Shown: in pieces, positions 1 through 5,070 of the stretch
Layout of the letters: every line of letters begins with the position of its first letter
Position numbering within the stretch: the first letter of the stretch is position 1
NCBI GenBank assembly: GCA_030653335.1
Contig: JAURZP010000549.1
Location: forward strand, 1-5,546
DNA: 5,546 bases
From: Methanoregula sp.
GTDB taxonomy: Archaea > Halobacteriota > Methanomicrobia > Methanomicrobiales > Methanospirillaceae
Direction: 5' to 3'
Translations under genes and position numbers: made by a program
Notes under the pieces: generated by a model
Told to the model about the DNA's origin: nothing
The model's input: only the letters and a program-made list of their open reading frames with translations
The model's database searches: none

Positions 1-18
1 AGGAATACTTTAAAACAG

Positions 19-92
19 TGGGCCCGCTGAGATTCGAACTCAGGACCTCCGCCGTGTGAAGGCGACGTCATAGCCAACTAGACCACGAGCCC
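19..92 (-). tRNA. tRNA-Val (anticodon CAC)
   Basis: Reading the minus strand gives a full 74-base cloverleaf. The 7-bp acceptor stem pairs GGGCTCG with CGGGCCC, followed by discriminator A. The D arm closes with GTC/GAC, and the anticodon stem pairs TCGCC with GGCGG around the loop TTCACAC. The T arm is CTGAG-TTCGAAT-CTCAG. The anticodon CAC (positions 56-58) reads the valine codon GUG. No CCA is encoded after the discriminator, so the tail must be added by the CCA-adding enzyme. It lies only 2 bases downstream of tRNA-Gly and is almost certainly cut from the same transcript. The bases after it (18 down to 1) read CTGTTTTAAAG on the minus strand and may be a short T-tract terminator. Confidence 0.97.
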
Positions 93-94
93 GA

Positions 95-165
95 TGCATC
101 GACCGGGAATTGAACCCGGGCTATAGGCTTGGAAGGCCTAAGTCATACCACTAGACCATCGATGC
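95..165 (-). tRNA. tRNA-Gly (anticodon TCC)
   Basis: The minus strand folds into a 71-base cloverleaf. The acceptor stem pairs GCATCGA with TCGATGC, with discriminator A. The D arm closes GTC/GAC, and the anticodon stem pairs TAGGC with GCCTA around the loop CTTCCAA. The variable loop has 4 bases, and the T arm is CCGGG-TTCAATT-CCCGG. Anticodon TCC (131-133) reads glycine GGA and, by wobble, possibly GGG. No CCA is encoded. It is the first gene of a two-tRNA unit with tRNA-Val(CAC). Confidence 0.97.
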
Positions 166-194
166 ACTGTGCTCTACAATTTTGGTGGGGAGCT

Positions 195-229
195 GTATTA
201 ATAATTGTCACTGTTTTTTTTGTATATAC
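195..229 (-). promoter_or_regulatory. Probable promoter region of the tRNA-Gly/tRNA-Val unit
   Basis: Two TATA-like elements lie upstream of tRNA-Gly on the minus strand. GTATATAC (222-229) would place the transcript start near 199, giving a leader of about 34 bases for RNase P to remove. ATTATTAATAC (195-205) would place it closer, near 174. The sequence does not decide between them. The rest of the 166-338 gap is AT-rich, with plus-strand T tracts at 214-221, 276-283 and 322-328 and only short chance reading frames. Confidence 0.4.
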
Positions 230-320
230 TTACTTGGATGTCAATTTATTACTTGTTCAGTGTATGCACGCAGACTTTTTTTTAGCGGTAATATGTCCGT
301 ACACAATCCATGCGACACAT

Positions 321-347
321 GTTTTTTTAAAAAGGTGATTACCTTCT
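321..347 (-). terminator. Hairpin plus T-run terminator overlapping the stop codon of the membrane-protein gene
   Basis: On the minus strand AGAAGGT-AATC-ACCTTTT forms a stem of five standard pairs plus a G-U and an A-U pair. The hairpin spans 330-347 with a 4-base loop. A T5 stretch (333-329) makes up its 3' edge. The TAA stop (341-339) sits at the stem/loop junction. It should end the transcript before the tRNA promoter region. Confidence 0.5.
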
Positions 348-1358
348 GGCAGAATGGTGGGATGGTAAACGGTCAGGTAGTACCGACGCACCAATGATAA
401 GCACAGGTCCAATGATCAGCCCTGCCAAGAATACCAGTCCGAGTATACCAATTATAAGAAGAAACGCCCGGTTTTGCATTGTTCTTACATGCGATTCCCG
501 TCCTATTCGCAGAGCCCAGATGCCCAGCACCATAGGAACAATCGCAAAGACAAGAGTGAGAGCAACAGAAGAAGATGGTCCGGTAACCGCCAACGCCCGC
601 ACCATCTGTACCAGCGTTATCGCAGCACCCCCAATATAGCATAAGCCAGCGAGATTTGCAAGCCAAGAGGAATATGTGAGGTGCGAACCCTTGTGCTTCT
701 CGCGCCGGGAGATCACAAAAAACCCGAGAATCACCACCGCAAGAAATGGCGTGAGAATCGTTATGATTGATTGCCCTTCCCAGACATGCACAGATATCAC
801 ATTGAGAGGAATGAGCACCCATTCCGATGGAGTGAACTTTTCAGCGTATCCTGTTGCAATGCTGTAACGGGTTTCATTTGCCGGACTGACAACCGCCAGA
901 TAATAAATTCCCGGTGCCGTGATCTCCTTTGAGTAGGATGCGACCTTAAAAACCGCTGCCGAACTGAGTGGCTCGTATTCTGCTTTTTGAGGGTTTTGTC
1001 CCCTTATGATCTCGGTTATGTATCCTTGCGGGACGCTGAAATATGGGGGTAGTCCTTCAAGTGACGAGGCATTTTTCGGGCTCATCACGATAATATCGGG
1101 GATAGGGGTATTGTATCCGGGTGTCATGAGCGAGATGACAAGGTGATCGCCAGTGGTCATGCGAAGCTGGTACCAGTCTACCTCCCCCACTTTGTGCAGG
1201 TGTCCGTATATAATGTAAGACTGGGTTGGTTTTTCAACGGGAAACGCAGTACTGATATCAGAATTACCGTCAACGCTGACCGGCACCTGGGCATTCACCG
1301 GAAGAGCGAAACACAGGATCAGAACGAGCAATACGGCTGGATGCCATCGCAGATTCAT
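339..1358 (-). CDS. Conserved membrane protein with secreted N-terminal domain (function unknown)
   Basis: This 339-residue protein is not one I can name. Residues 1-23 form a signal peptide (short Arg-containing start, Leu-rich core, VNA before the likely cleavage point). Residues 25-190 look like a beta-rich domain outside the membrane. The stretch around 58-95 (EVDWYQLRM, then TGDHLVISL) resembles the pre-peptidase C-terminal (PPC) type of beta-sandwich, and NAS (96) and NET (161) are possible N-glycosylation sites. Four hydrophobic helices follow at about 198-216, 232-254, 263-284 and 298-325. The basic loops at 218-224 and 284-297 fit an inside location, so both the N-terminal domain and the basic C-terminal tail would lie outside. 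The ATG has no clear ribosome binding site, but a TATA-like element sits about 27 bases upstream, so the mRNA may be leaderless. It lies 112 bases downstream of the response regulator gene and probably has its own promoter. A sensing or cell-surface role would be inference only. Confidence 0.85.
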   Translation of the reverse strand: MNLRWHPAVLLVLILCFALPVNAQVPVSVDGNSDISTAFPVEKPTQSYIIYGHLHKVGEVDWYQLRMTTGDHLVISLMTPGYNTPIPDIIVMSPKNASSLEGLPPYFSVPQGYITEIIRGQNPQKAEYEPLSSAAVFKVASYSKEITAPGIYYLAVVSPANETRYSIATGYAEKFTPSEWVLIPLNVISVHVWEGQSIITILTPFLAVVILGFFVISRREKHKGSHLTYSSWLANLAGLCYIGGAAITLVQMVRALAVTGPSSSVALTLVFAIVPMVLGIWALRIGRESHVRTMQNRAFLLIIGILGLVFLAGLIIGPVLIIGASVLPDRLPSHHSARR

Positions 1359-1379
1359 TGCATCAGCATCGTCTGTGAC

Positions 1380-1390
1380 ATTATATTAGA
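1380..1390 (-). promoter_or_regulatory. TATA box placed for a leaderless transcript
   Basis: The minus strand reads TCTAATATAAT here. Its centre is about 27 bases before the A of the ATG at 1358, the normal archaeal distance from TATA box to transcript start. Transcription would therefore begin at or within a few bases of the start codon, which agrees with the lack of a ribosome binding site. Confidence 0.5.
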
Positions 1391-1470
1391 TCTTGCAGGT
1401 CCCAAGCGGAGATGAAAAGAGATAGAGAGCAACGGGTAGCAGATGCCGGTCACTGGTTTTGGTGTGAAAA

Positions 1471-2859
1471 TCAGAGGAACTCATCGCTCCTGTGCAAAAT
1501 GGGTGTGTCTTTCATCGAGTGTTTGATCTCCAAGGCCCGGTCAAAGTAGAATTTTGACTCATCGTCTCTTCCCATCTCCTTGTGGCAGATTCCCAGGTGT
1601 TTCCAGGCCTCCATATTATTGGGTAAGATGTTTACAACCATCCGGAATGTCTGGATCGCAGAGTCAAGATATTTGTTGTCCATATTCAGCACGCCAATTA
1701 ATTCGAGCGTTTCTCCGAGGTTGAAAAGAAATTCAGTGTTGTCCGGTACAAGATCCACGGCCCGCAAATGTGATTTGAGTGCTGATGTATAATCACCTGT
1801 TTCACGATAACAGATACCGCGGTCGTTCCAGGCGTACGGGAGTTTTTCATCGATTGCCAGTGCCTGGTCAAAGGCTTCAACAGCTGCAGTATATTTCCCT
1901 TCCTTTAAATACAGGTGTACTCCCTCTTTATAGTGTGTCAGGGCCCTGCCCAACATCTTTTTGAGGGACCCGTCCACTGGAGGCAGGATGACGGGATTCT
2001 CATCACCACAAGATTGTTCCGATTCATCAACCGGCGCTGAATGAATGGTGATATCTTCAAACGTTGCAGTCACATCGCGCACCGAGCTGATAGCAGCGAT
2101 GAATTCTCCGCGACCGTCATAGATGGGTTTTGCCTTTGCCCAGATGGTCCAGCCACTTCCATTCTTTTTCTGTCCGCGTGTCACTGCAACGACCATACCT
2201 TTTGCAACCCGGCTGACCAGCATGTACTCCAACCGCTTGATCTCATCATCCGGTTCAAAGAGCAGATCCACAAGCATCTTTTTACGGACTCCAAAGAACG
2301 GCTCTGCGTGTGCGAGTTCCCCCTTGCCCATGATGAAACTTGCGGGAACTCCGGTTAGTTTCTCCATAGAATTGTTCCAGGCCATCACTTTTCCATCACA
2401 GTCTATGGCAAAGCTGGGGTCTGATGAAAAGTTGATAATATCAGAAATGATCCGCTGGGTTGTACCAAGTGAGCGTCCGATATAATTCTGCTCAACTGCC
2501 TGCTTGACAATAGCAACAAGTTCGCGGAACTGCATCCGCGGCGATTCTCCTTTTTTTAAAAAAAAGTTTGCACCATTGTTGAGTGCATCGATGGCTGCCT
2601 GTTCGTGCCCTACTGCTGTAAAGATGATGATTGGAGTAGCATTGCCTTTCGAGCGCAGGATCTTTAAAAATTCGATGCCATCGATATCAGGCATATGGTA
2701 ATCAACGATGATGGCATCGAACGTTTTACCCTTCAGGACATTGAGCCCCTCTTGTGCAGACAGTACCGTATGAACAGTCATCTCCTTTGACTGTTCTGAG
2801 ACGAGTTTGATAATTTCCAGTAGGCTGGATTCGTCATCAATGAGAAGTACTGAGAGCAA
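1471..2859 (-). CDS. Response regulator with receiver, PAS and TPR domains
   Basis: The 462-residue protein starts with a complete receiver domain (about 1-124). Acidic pocket residues are D8 and D9, the phosphoacceptor is D53 in VDYHMPD, the switch threonine is T81 and the conserved lysine is K102. A PAS domain follows (about 132-265), with the typical segment FAIDCDGKVMAWNNSMEKLTG and a closing AAISSVRDVT strand. After an acidic linker (270-295), residues 305-447 form about four tetratricopeptide repeats (starting near 308, 343, 376 and 417). There is no DNA-binding, histidine kinase, GGDEF or HD domain, so output is probably through protein contacts on the TPR region. The partner kinase is not in the window. 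The start is TTG, supported by a strong GGGGAGG site 7 bases upstream; the ATG at 2875 is out of frame. It is a single-gene unit as far as can be seen. Domain calls are firm, but the regulated process is unknown. Confidence 0.93.
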   Translation of the reverse strand: MLSVLLIDDESSLLEIIKLVSEQSKEMTVHTVLSAQEGLNVLKGKTFDAIIVDYHMPDIDGIEFLKILRSKGNATPIIIFTAVGHEQAAIDALNNGANFFLKKGESPRMQFRELVAIVKQAVEQNYIGRSLGTTQRIISDIINFSSDPSFAIDCDGKVMAWNNSMEKLTGVPASFIMGKGELAHAEPFFGVRKKMLVDLLFEPDDEIKRLEYMLVSRVAKGMVVAVTRGQKKNGSGWTIWAKAKPIYDGRGEFIAAISSVRDVTATFEDITIHSAPVDESEQSCGDENPVILPPVDGSLKKMLGRALTHYKEGVHLYLKEGKYTAAVEAFDQALAIDEKLPYAWNDRGICYRETGDYTSALKSHLRAVDLVPDNTEFLFNLGETLELIGVLNMDNKYLDSAIQTFRMVVNILPNNMEAWKHLGICHKEMGRDDESKFYFDRALEIKHSMKDTPILHRSDEFL

Positions 2860-2864
2860 TGAAT

Positions 2865-2873
2865 ATCCTCCCC
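2865..2873 (-). promoter_or_regulatory. Ribosome binding site that fixes a TTG start
   Basis: The minus strand reads GGGGAGGAT followed by ATTCA and then TTG. GGAGG ends 7 bases before the TTG at 2859-2857. This match to the 16S rRNA 3' end selects the TTG, because the only nearby ATG (2875-2873) is out of frame and overlaps the site itself. Confidence 0.8.
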
Positions 2874-2895
2874 ATGATTAAAATAAGTCCCTGAT

Positions 2896-2903
2896 GATAT
2901 AAA
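2896..2903 (-). promoter_or_regulatory. TATA box of the response regulator gene
   Basis: TTTATATC on the minus strand is close to the archaeal consensus. A start about 25 bases downstream (near 2874) would leave a leader of roughly 15 bases that just includes the ribosome binding site. A second AT-rich element (TTATTTTATAAC, 2935-2924) is a weaker alternative. Confidence 0.5.
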
Positions 2904-2980
2904 TTAAACCGTTCTTTTTAGTGTTATAAAATAACTGTAGAAACGTCCGGCTATCAAACGGAACTTGGAATGCGGCAATG

Positions 2981-3007
2981 AAAAAAGGGGATGTTTTTAA
3001 TATCCCC
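2981..3007 (-). terminator. htpX: Hairpin plus T6 terminator overlapping the htpX stop codon
   Basis: The minus strand reads GGGGAT, a 9-base loop, ATCCCC, then six T residues (2986-2981). The 5' arm lies in the last codons of htpX and the TAA stop (2999-2997) is in the loop. This looks like a bacterial intrinsic terminator. In archaea the T-run alone can stop RNA polymerase. Confidence 0.65.
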
Positions 3008-3884
3008 GCATCTCGGCTTCGACTTTTTCGAGATTGGCGATCCGCTTTTCGAGTGGCGGGTGTGTGGATAAGAGTTCCATAAAGGATTTGCCTGAAATGG
3101 CTGGGATGATAAAGAATGCATTTGCGCTCTCGATCTTTGCCTTGAATTCAGGTGGGACCGAGTCCATCCGGCCGCTGATCTTACTGAGCGCTGAGATCAG
3201 CGCTCTGGGATTTTTCGTGATGAGCGAGCTGCCGCGATCTGCTGCGAACTCGCGGTAACGTGAAAGTGCAAGGATGAGCAGCGTACTGATCGCATACACA
3301 ACGATCGAAACTACCCAGATGATTATCCAACTGCCCCCTTCGCGATCACGCCCCCCAAACATTGCAGAGAAGAAGAAACTCTGCATAATCATCGAAGCGA
3401 TCATCGCAATAAAACTGGCCAGGGTCATGGTCAGGATATCGCGATTCTTTACATGGGCGAGCTCATGCGCAAGCACAGCCTCGAGTTCATCCCGCGTGAG
3501 CAACCGCATGATCGAATCCGTGCAGGCAACTACTGCATGCTTTGGACTCCTGCCAGTGGCAAATGCGTTTGGCACCGGACTTTGCATGATGGCAATCTTT
3601 GGCTTTGGGAGATCTGCTTCCTTGCAGAGTTTTTCCACAGTCCGGTGGAGTTCAGGATATTCATCCTCTTCAATGATACGTGCCCCGGTTGACCAGAGCA
3701 CCAGTTTATCAGAAAAGAAGTATTGGACTGATCCCATACCAACTGCCAGAATGACAAATAACCAGATGCTGGCACTTGGGAATATGAACATGAGAATCGC
3801 CATGAACGCAATGTATAGCAATAATAATAGCAGGCCTGTCAGCCAGACCCGTGAGGTTAGACCCCAGTCACGTTTCCATTCCAT
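2997..3884 (-). CDS. htpX: HtpX-type zinc metalloprotease (M48 family)
   Basis: Membrane-bound protease that, in the characterised bacterial family members, cuts damaged or misfolded membrane proteins, with its active site in the cytoplasm. Numbering from the ATG at 3884 (295 residues), two hydrophobic helices lie at about 14-36 and 40-58. The family motif PNAFATGR is at 105-112, the zinc motif HELAH at 140-144, and further hydrophobic helices at about 155-176 and 186-208. The third zinc ligand is E212 in SRYREFAAD, and the C-terminal THPPLEKRI is at 274-282. All expected catalytic residues are present. The frame stays open to an upstream ATG at 3968, which would add 28 residues. I chose 3884 because MEWKRDWGL is the usual kind of HtpX start, the length then fits the family, and the extra 28 residues are polar and contain a TATA-like element. 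Neither start has a good ribosome binding site. The gene is monocistronic by its terminator. Confidence 0.93.
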   Translation of the reverse strand: MEWKRDWGLTSRVWLTGLLLLLLYIAFMAILMFIFPSASIWLFVILAVGMGSVQYFFSDKLVLWSTGARIIEEDEYPELHRTVEKLCKEADLPKPKIAIMQSPVPNAFATGRSPKHAVVACTDSIMRLLTRDELEAVLAHELAHVKNRDILTMTLASFIAMIASMIMQSFFFSAMFGGRDREGGSWIIIWVVSIVVYAISTLLILALSRYREFAADRGSSLITKNPRALISALSKISGRMDSVPPEFKAKIESANAFFIIPAISGKSFMELLSTHPPLEKRIANLEKVEAEMRGY

Positions 3885-3910
3885 AATTAGTACATTTTCG
3901 ATGGGAGCGC

Positions 3911-3920
3911 TCTTAAAGTA
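3911..3920 (-). promoter_or_regulatory. Possible TATA box for htpX starting at 3884
   Basis: TACTTTAAGA on the minus strand is centred about 31 bases before the ATG at 3884, so the transcript would begin just ahead of that codon. If real, it lies inside the possible 28-residue N-terminal extension and argues against the start at 3968. The match to consensus is only moderate. Confidence 0.3.
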
Positions 3921-4064
3921 TTCGACGATTGCAAAAAAACGGCCCGATTCTGAACTGCTTTTCTGCATTCATGATAACTGTGGAGTAGAGTGAGATAAGG
4001 AGGCCCTTAAAACAGTGATGCCTGGCATAACAACCCCACAAACCAAAAAATCAATAACACAAGC

Positions 4065-4072
4065 TTATATTT
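4065..4072 (+). promoter_or_regulatory. TATA box of the BLES03-like gene
   Basis: TTATATTT is centred about 26 bases before the A of the ATG at 4094, so transcription should start at or next to the start codon. The opposite strand reads AAATATAA, so the element could in principle also serve the divergent htpX gene with a long leader. GAAAGGT (4083-4089) is a weak ribosome binding site candidate only if the transcript starts earlier. Confidence 0.5.
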
Positions 4073-4093
4073 TGTAACATCTGAAAGGTACGC

Positions 4094-4744
4094 ATGGCGG
4101 AAGTCGATCCCGAAGCGCTGGCTGATGTGGCATATGGCATCTTCGAGCACCTCTTAAACAGGAGCCTCCAGACACAGGATAAATATCTTTATGCGCTTGT
4201 CGAAGGGGGTATTGACTTCAAACCGGATCTTACGGAGATATTTTTAAAGTTCTCGGAAGAATACCCGCAACTGGCTGAGGTAATGCTCTCCCGCTTTTCT
4301 AGTCTTGACACCATATACCAGCAGCTCTGTGACGGTGAAGGAGTGGTTCCTACAAAAACTACGCAGATGTACTGGATTGTTCAGGATGCACCGGGAAGTG
4401 CGCCTGAAGCAATCGAAGATGAGAATGCAGGCAAGTGGCTAATCTTCCAGGAACCGGATCTGGTAGATGCTGTCTGGAAAAAAGTGCGCGATGCAACAGT
4501 AGCCCTCGAACTGGGCATCTCTGCAAAGGTGAGCACTTCAAAACCAAACCCGGACTCGCGCGATAACCGCAGGGTAGTCTACATATATACAAAAGACTGG
4601 GCTGACGAAGCAGATGTTCTGCGGGTGCGCAAGAAACTGCGCGAGCTGGGGTTTGTTGACCGGATTGGCTACAAGCGCAACATCGAGACATTTGCGGGAG
4701 AGTACGCAAAGAAAGGAAAACGCGTCACGTATTACACCGCATAA
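4094..4744 (+). CDS. Conserved protein, likely DUF1917/BLES03-like domain
   Basis: A 216-residue soluble protein with no signal peptide or membrane helix. Residues 1-85 are mostly helical and acidic. Residues 90-216 form a mixed alpha/beta domain with WIVQDAP (94-100), GKWLIFQE (113-120), VDAVWKKV (124-131), GISAKVST (141-148), RRVVYIYTKDW (159-169) and ADVLRVRKKLRELGF (173-187). From memory this order matches the family typified by human BLES03 (C11orf68), whose reported structure is eIF4E-like; archaeal relatives are sometimes labelled as putative phosphothreonine lyase domain proteins. That label is weak, and I see nothing here that proves an enzyme activity. The conserved Trp, Lys and Arg residues would fit binding of a phosphorylated or nucleotide ligand, which is inference. 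It is the only plus-strand gene here, is transcribed away from htpX, and ends at a terminator shared with eL40. Coding is certain in my view; the family call is moderate. Confidence 0.88.
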   Translation: MAEVDPEALADVAYGIFEHLLNRSLQTQDKYLYALVEGGIDFKPDLTEIFLKFSEEYPQLAEVMLSRFSSLDTIYQQLCDGEGVVPTKTTQMYWIVQDAPGSAPEAIEDENAGKWLIFQEPDLVDAVWKKVRDATVALELGISAKVSTSKPNPDSRDNRRVVYIYTKDWADEADVLRVRKKLRELGFVDRIGYKRNIETFAGEYAKKGKRVTYYTA

Positions 4745-4785
4745 TCCGGACCTGAAAATACACAATGTCTGTTCATCAAATGTGC

Positions 4786-4828
4786 ATGAAAGTCTTGGTG
4801 ACTTTTATATCTGTTTTTATAATTTTTT
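4786..4828 (+). terminator. Hairpin and T-rich terminator of the BLES03-like gene
   Basis: ATGAAAGTC-TTGGT-GACTTTTAT (4786-4808) can fold into a 9-bp stem with one G-U pair and a 5-base loop. T5 and T6 runs follow at 4813-4817 and 4823-4828. It starts about 40 bases after the stop codon and fits an archaeal T-tract terminator. Confidence 0.55.
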
Positions 4829-4853
4829 AGTTTTCGTTAAGAAAACCAAAAAA
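4823..4853. terminator. Symmetric two-way terminator between convergent genes
   Basis: T6-A-GTTTTC, a 5-base loop GTTAA, then GAAAAC-C-A6 form a 13-position inverted repeat with a single mismatch. Read from either side, it gives a hairpin bounded by T runs. It lies between the plus-strand BLES03-like gene and the minus-strand eL40 gene and could stop both. Confidence 0.5.
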
Positions 4854-4879
4854 GAGAGAAAAAATATTGAAAAATCAAT
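4847..4879 (-). terminator. Terminator of the rdgB-eL40 unit
   Basis: Immediately after the eL40 stop the minus strand reads ATTGA-TTTT-TCAAT (4879-4866), then T6, CTCTC and T6 (down to 4848). The stem is short (5 bp), so the long T-rich tract is the stronger part of the signal. Confidence 0.55.
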
Positions 4880-5025
4880 TACGCTTTTCGCTCTTTGTTC
4901 TTGGGCCGCAGGTTCTGGTAACCGCACTTGCGGCAGCTGGTTGCGCGGATTGCATTGCGGGCGTTGCAATGCATACATATCTTTACGTTGAGTAACCGGG
5001 CTTCGGCTTCAGGGAATTTTGCCAT
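4879..5025 (-). CDS. rpl40e: Large-subunit ribosomal protein eL40 (L40e)
   Basis: A 48-residue basic protein that begins MAKFPEAEARLLNVKICMHC. Two CxxC pairs (C17/C20 in ICMHC and C31/C34 in SCRKC) form a four-cysteine zinc ribbon, and the C-terminus is rich in Lys and Arg (NLRPKNKERKA). Size and motif order match archaeal L40e, a component of the 50S subunit; in eukaryotes the same protein is made as a ubiquitin fusion, while here it stands alone. The ATG is preceded by AGGAGTG with 7 bases between, a strong ribosome binding site. It follows the XTP/dITP diphosphatase gene by 45 bases on the same strand and is probably co-transcribed with it. The final TAA overlaps the start of a terminator hairpin by one base. 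Confidence 0.95.
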   Translation of the reverse strand: MAKFPEAEARLLNVKICMHCNARNAIRATSCRKCGYQNLRPKNKERKA

Positions 5026-5032
5026 TGAAATA

Positions 5033-5039
5033 CACTCCT
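5033..5039 (-). promoter_or_regulatory. Ribosome binding site of eL40
   Basis: AGGAGTG on the minus strand ends 7 bases before the ATG at 5025. A recognised leader site here, in contrast to the apparently leaderless genes in the window, supports translation of eL40 from within a longer rdgB transcript. Confidence 0.75.
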
Positions 5040-5070
5040 GTATGCCCTTATAACAAAGCTGTAAGACATA

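Noticed and set aside
214..328. Three T7-T8 tracts in the gap upstream of the tRNAs, considered as phased repeats or an origin element
   Set aside because: Spacings (about 62 and 46 bases) are not regular and no origin box or repeat unit accompanies them. Read as ordinary AT-rich intergenic sequence.
129..397. Two overlapping short plus-strand frames near the tRNAs
   Set aside because: They overlap the tRNA-Gly gene or the end of the membrane-protein gene, have no ribosome binding site and no protein-like features.
3274..3993. Long plus-strand open frame (239 residues) opposite htpX
   Set aside because: It is the antisense shadow of a gene with a full set of HtpX motifs. Its composition is low in complexity and rich in Ser, Ile and Met, with no domain.
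9..4017. Repeated 11-mer TTAAAACAGTG (10-20 and 4007-4017)
   Set aside because: A few repeated 11-mers are expected by chance in a 5.5-kb window, and the two contexts differ.
3997..4077. Small plus-strand frame (ATG at 4018, 19 residues) behind AAGGAGG
   Set aside because: The spacing from AAGGAGG to the ATG is long (14 bases), no promoter is seen ahead of it, the peptide is short and unremarkable, and the TATA box of the next gene lies inside it. Probably chance.
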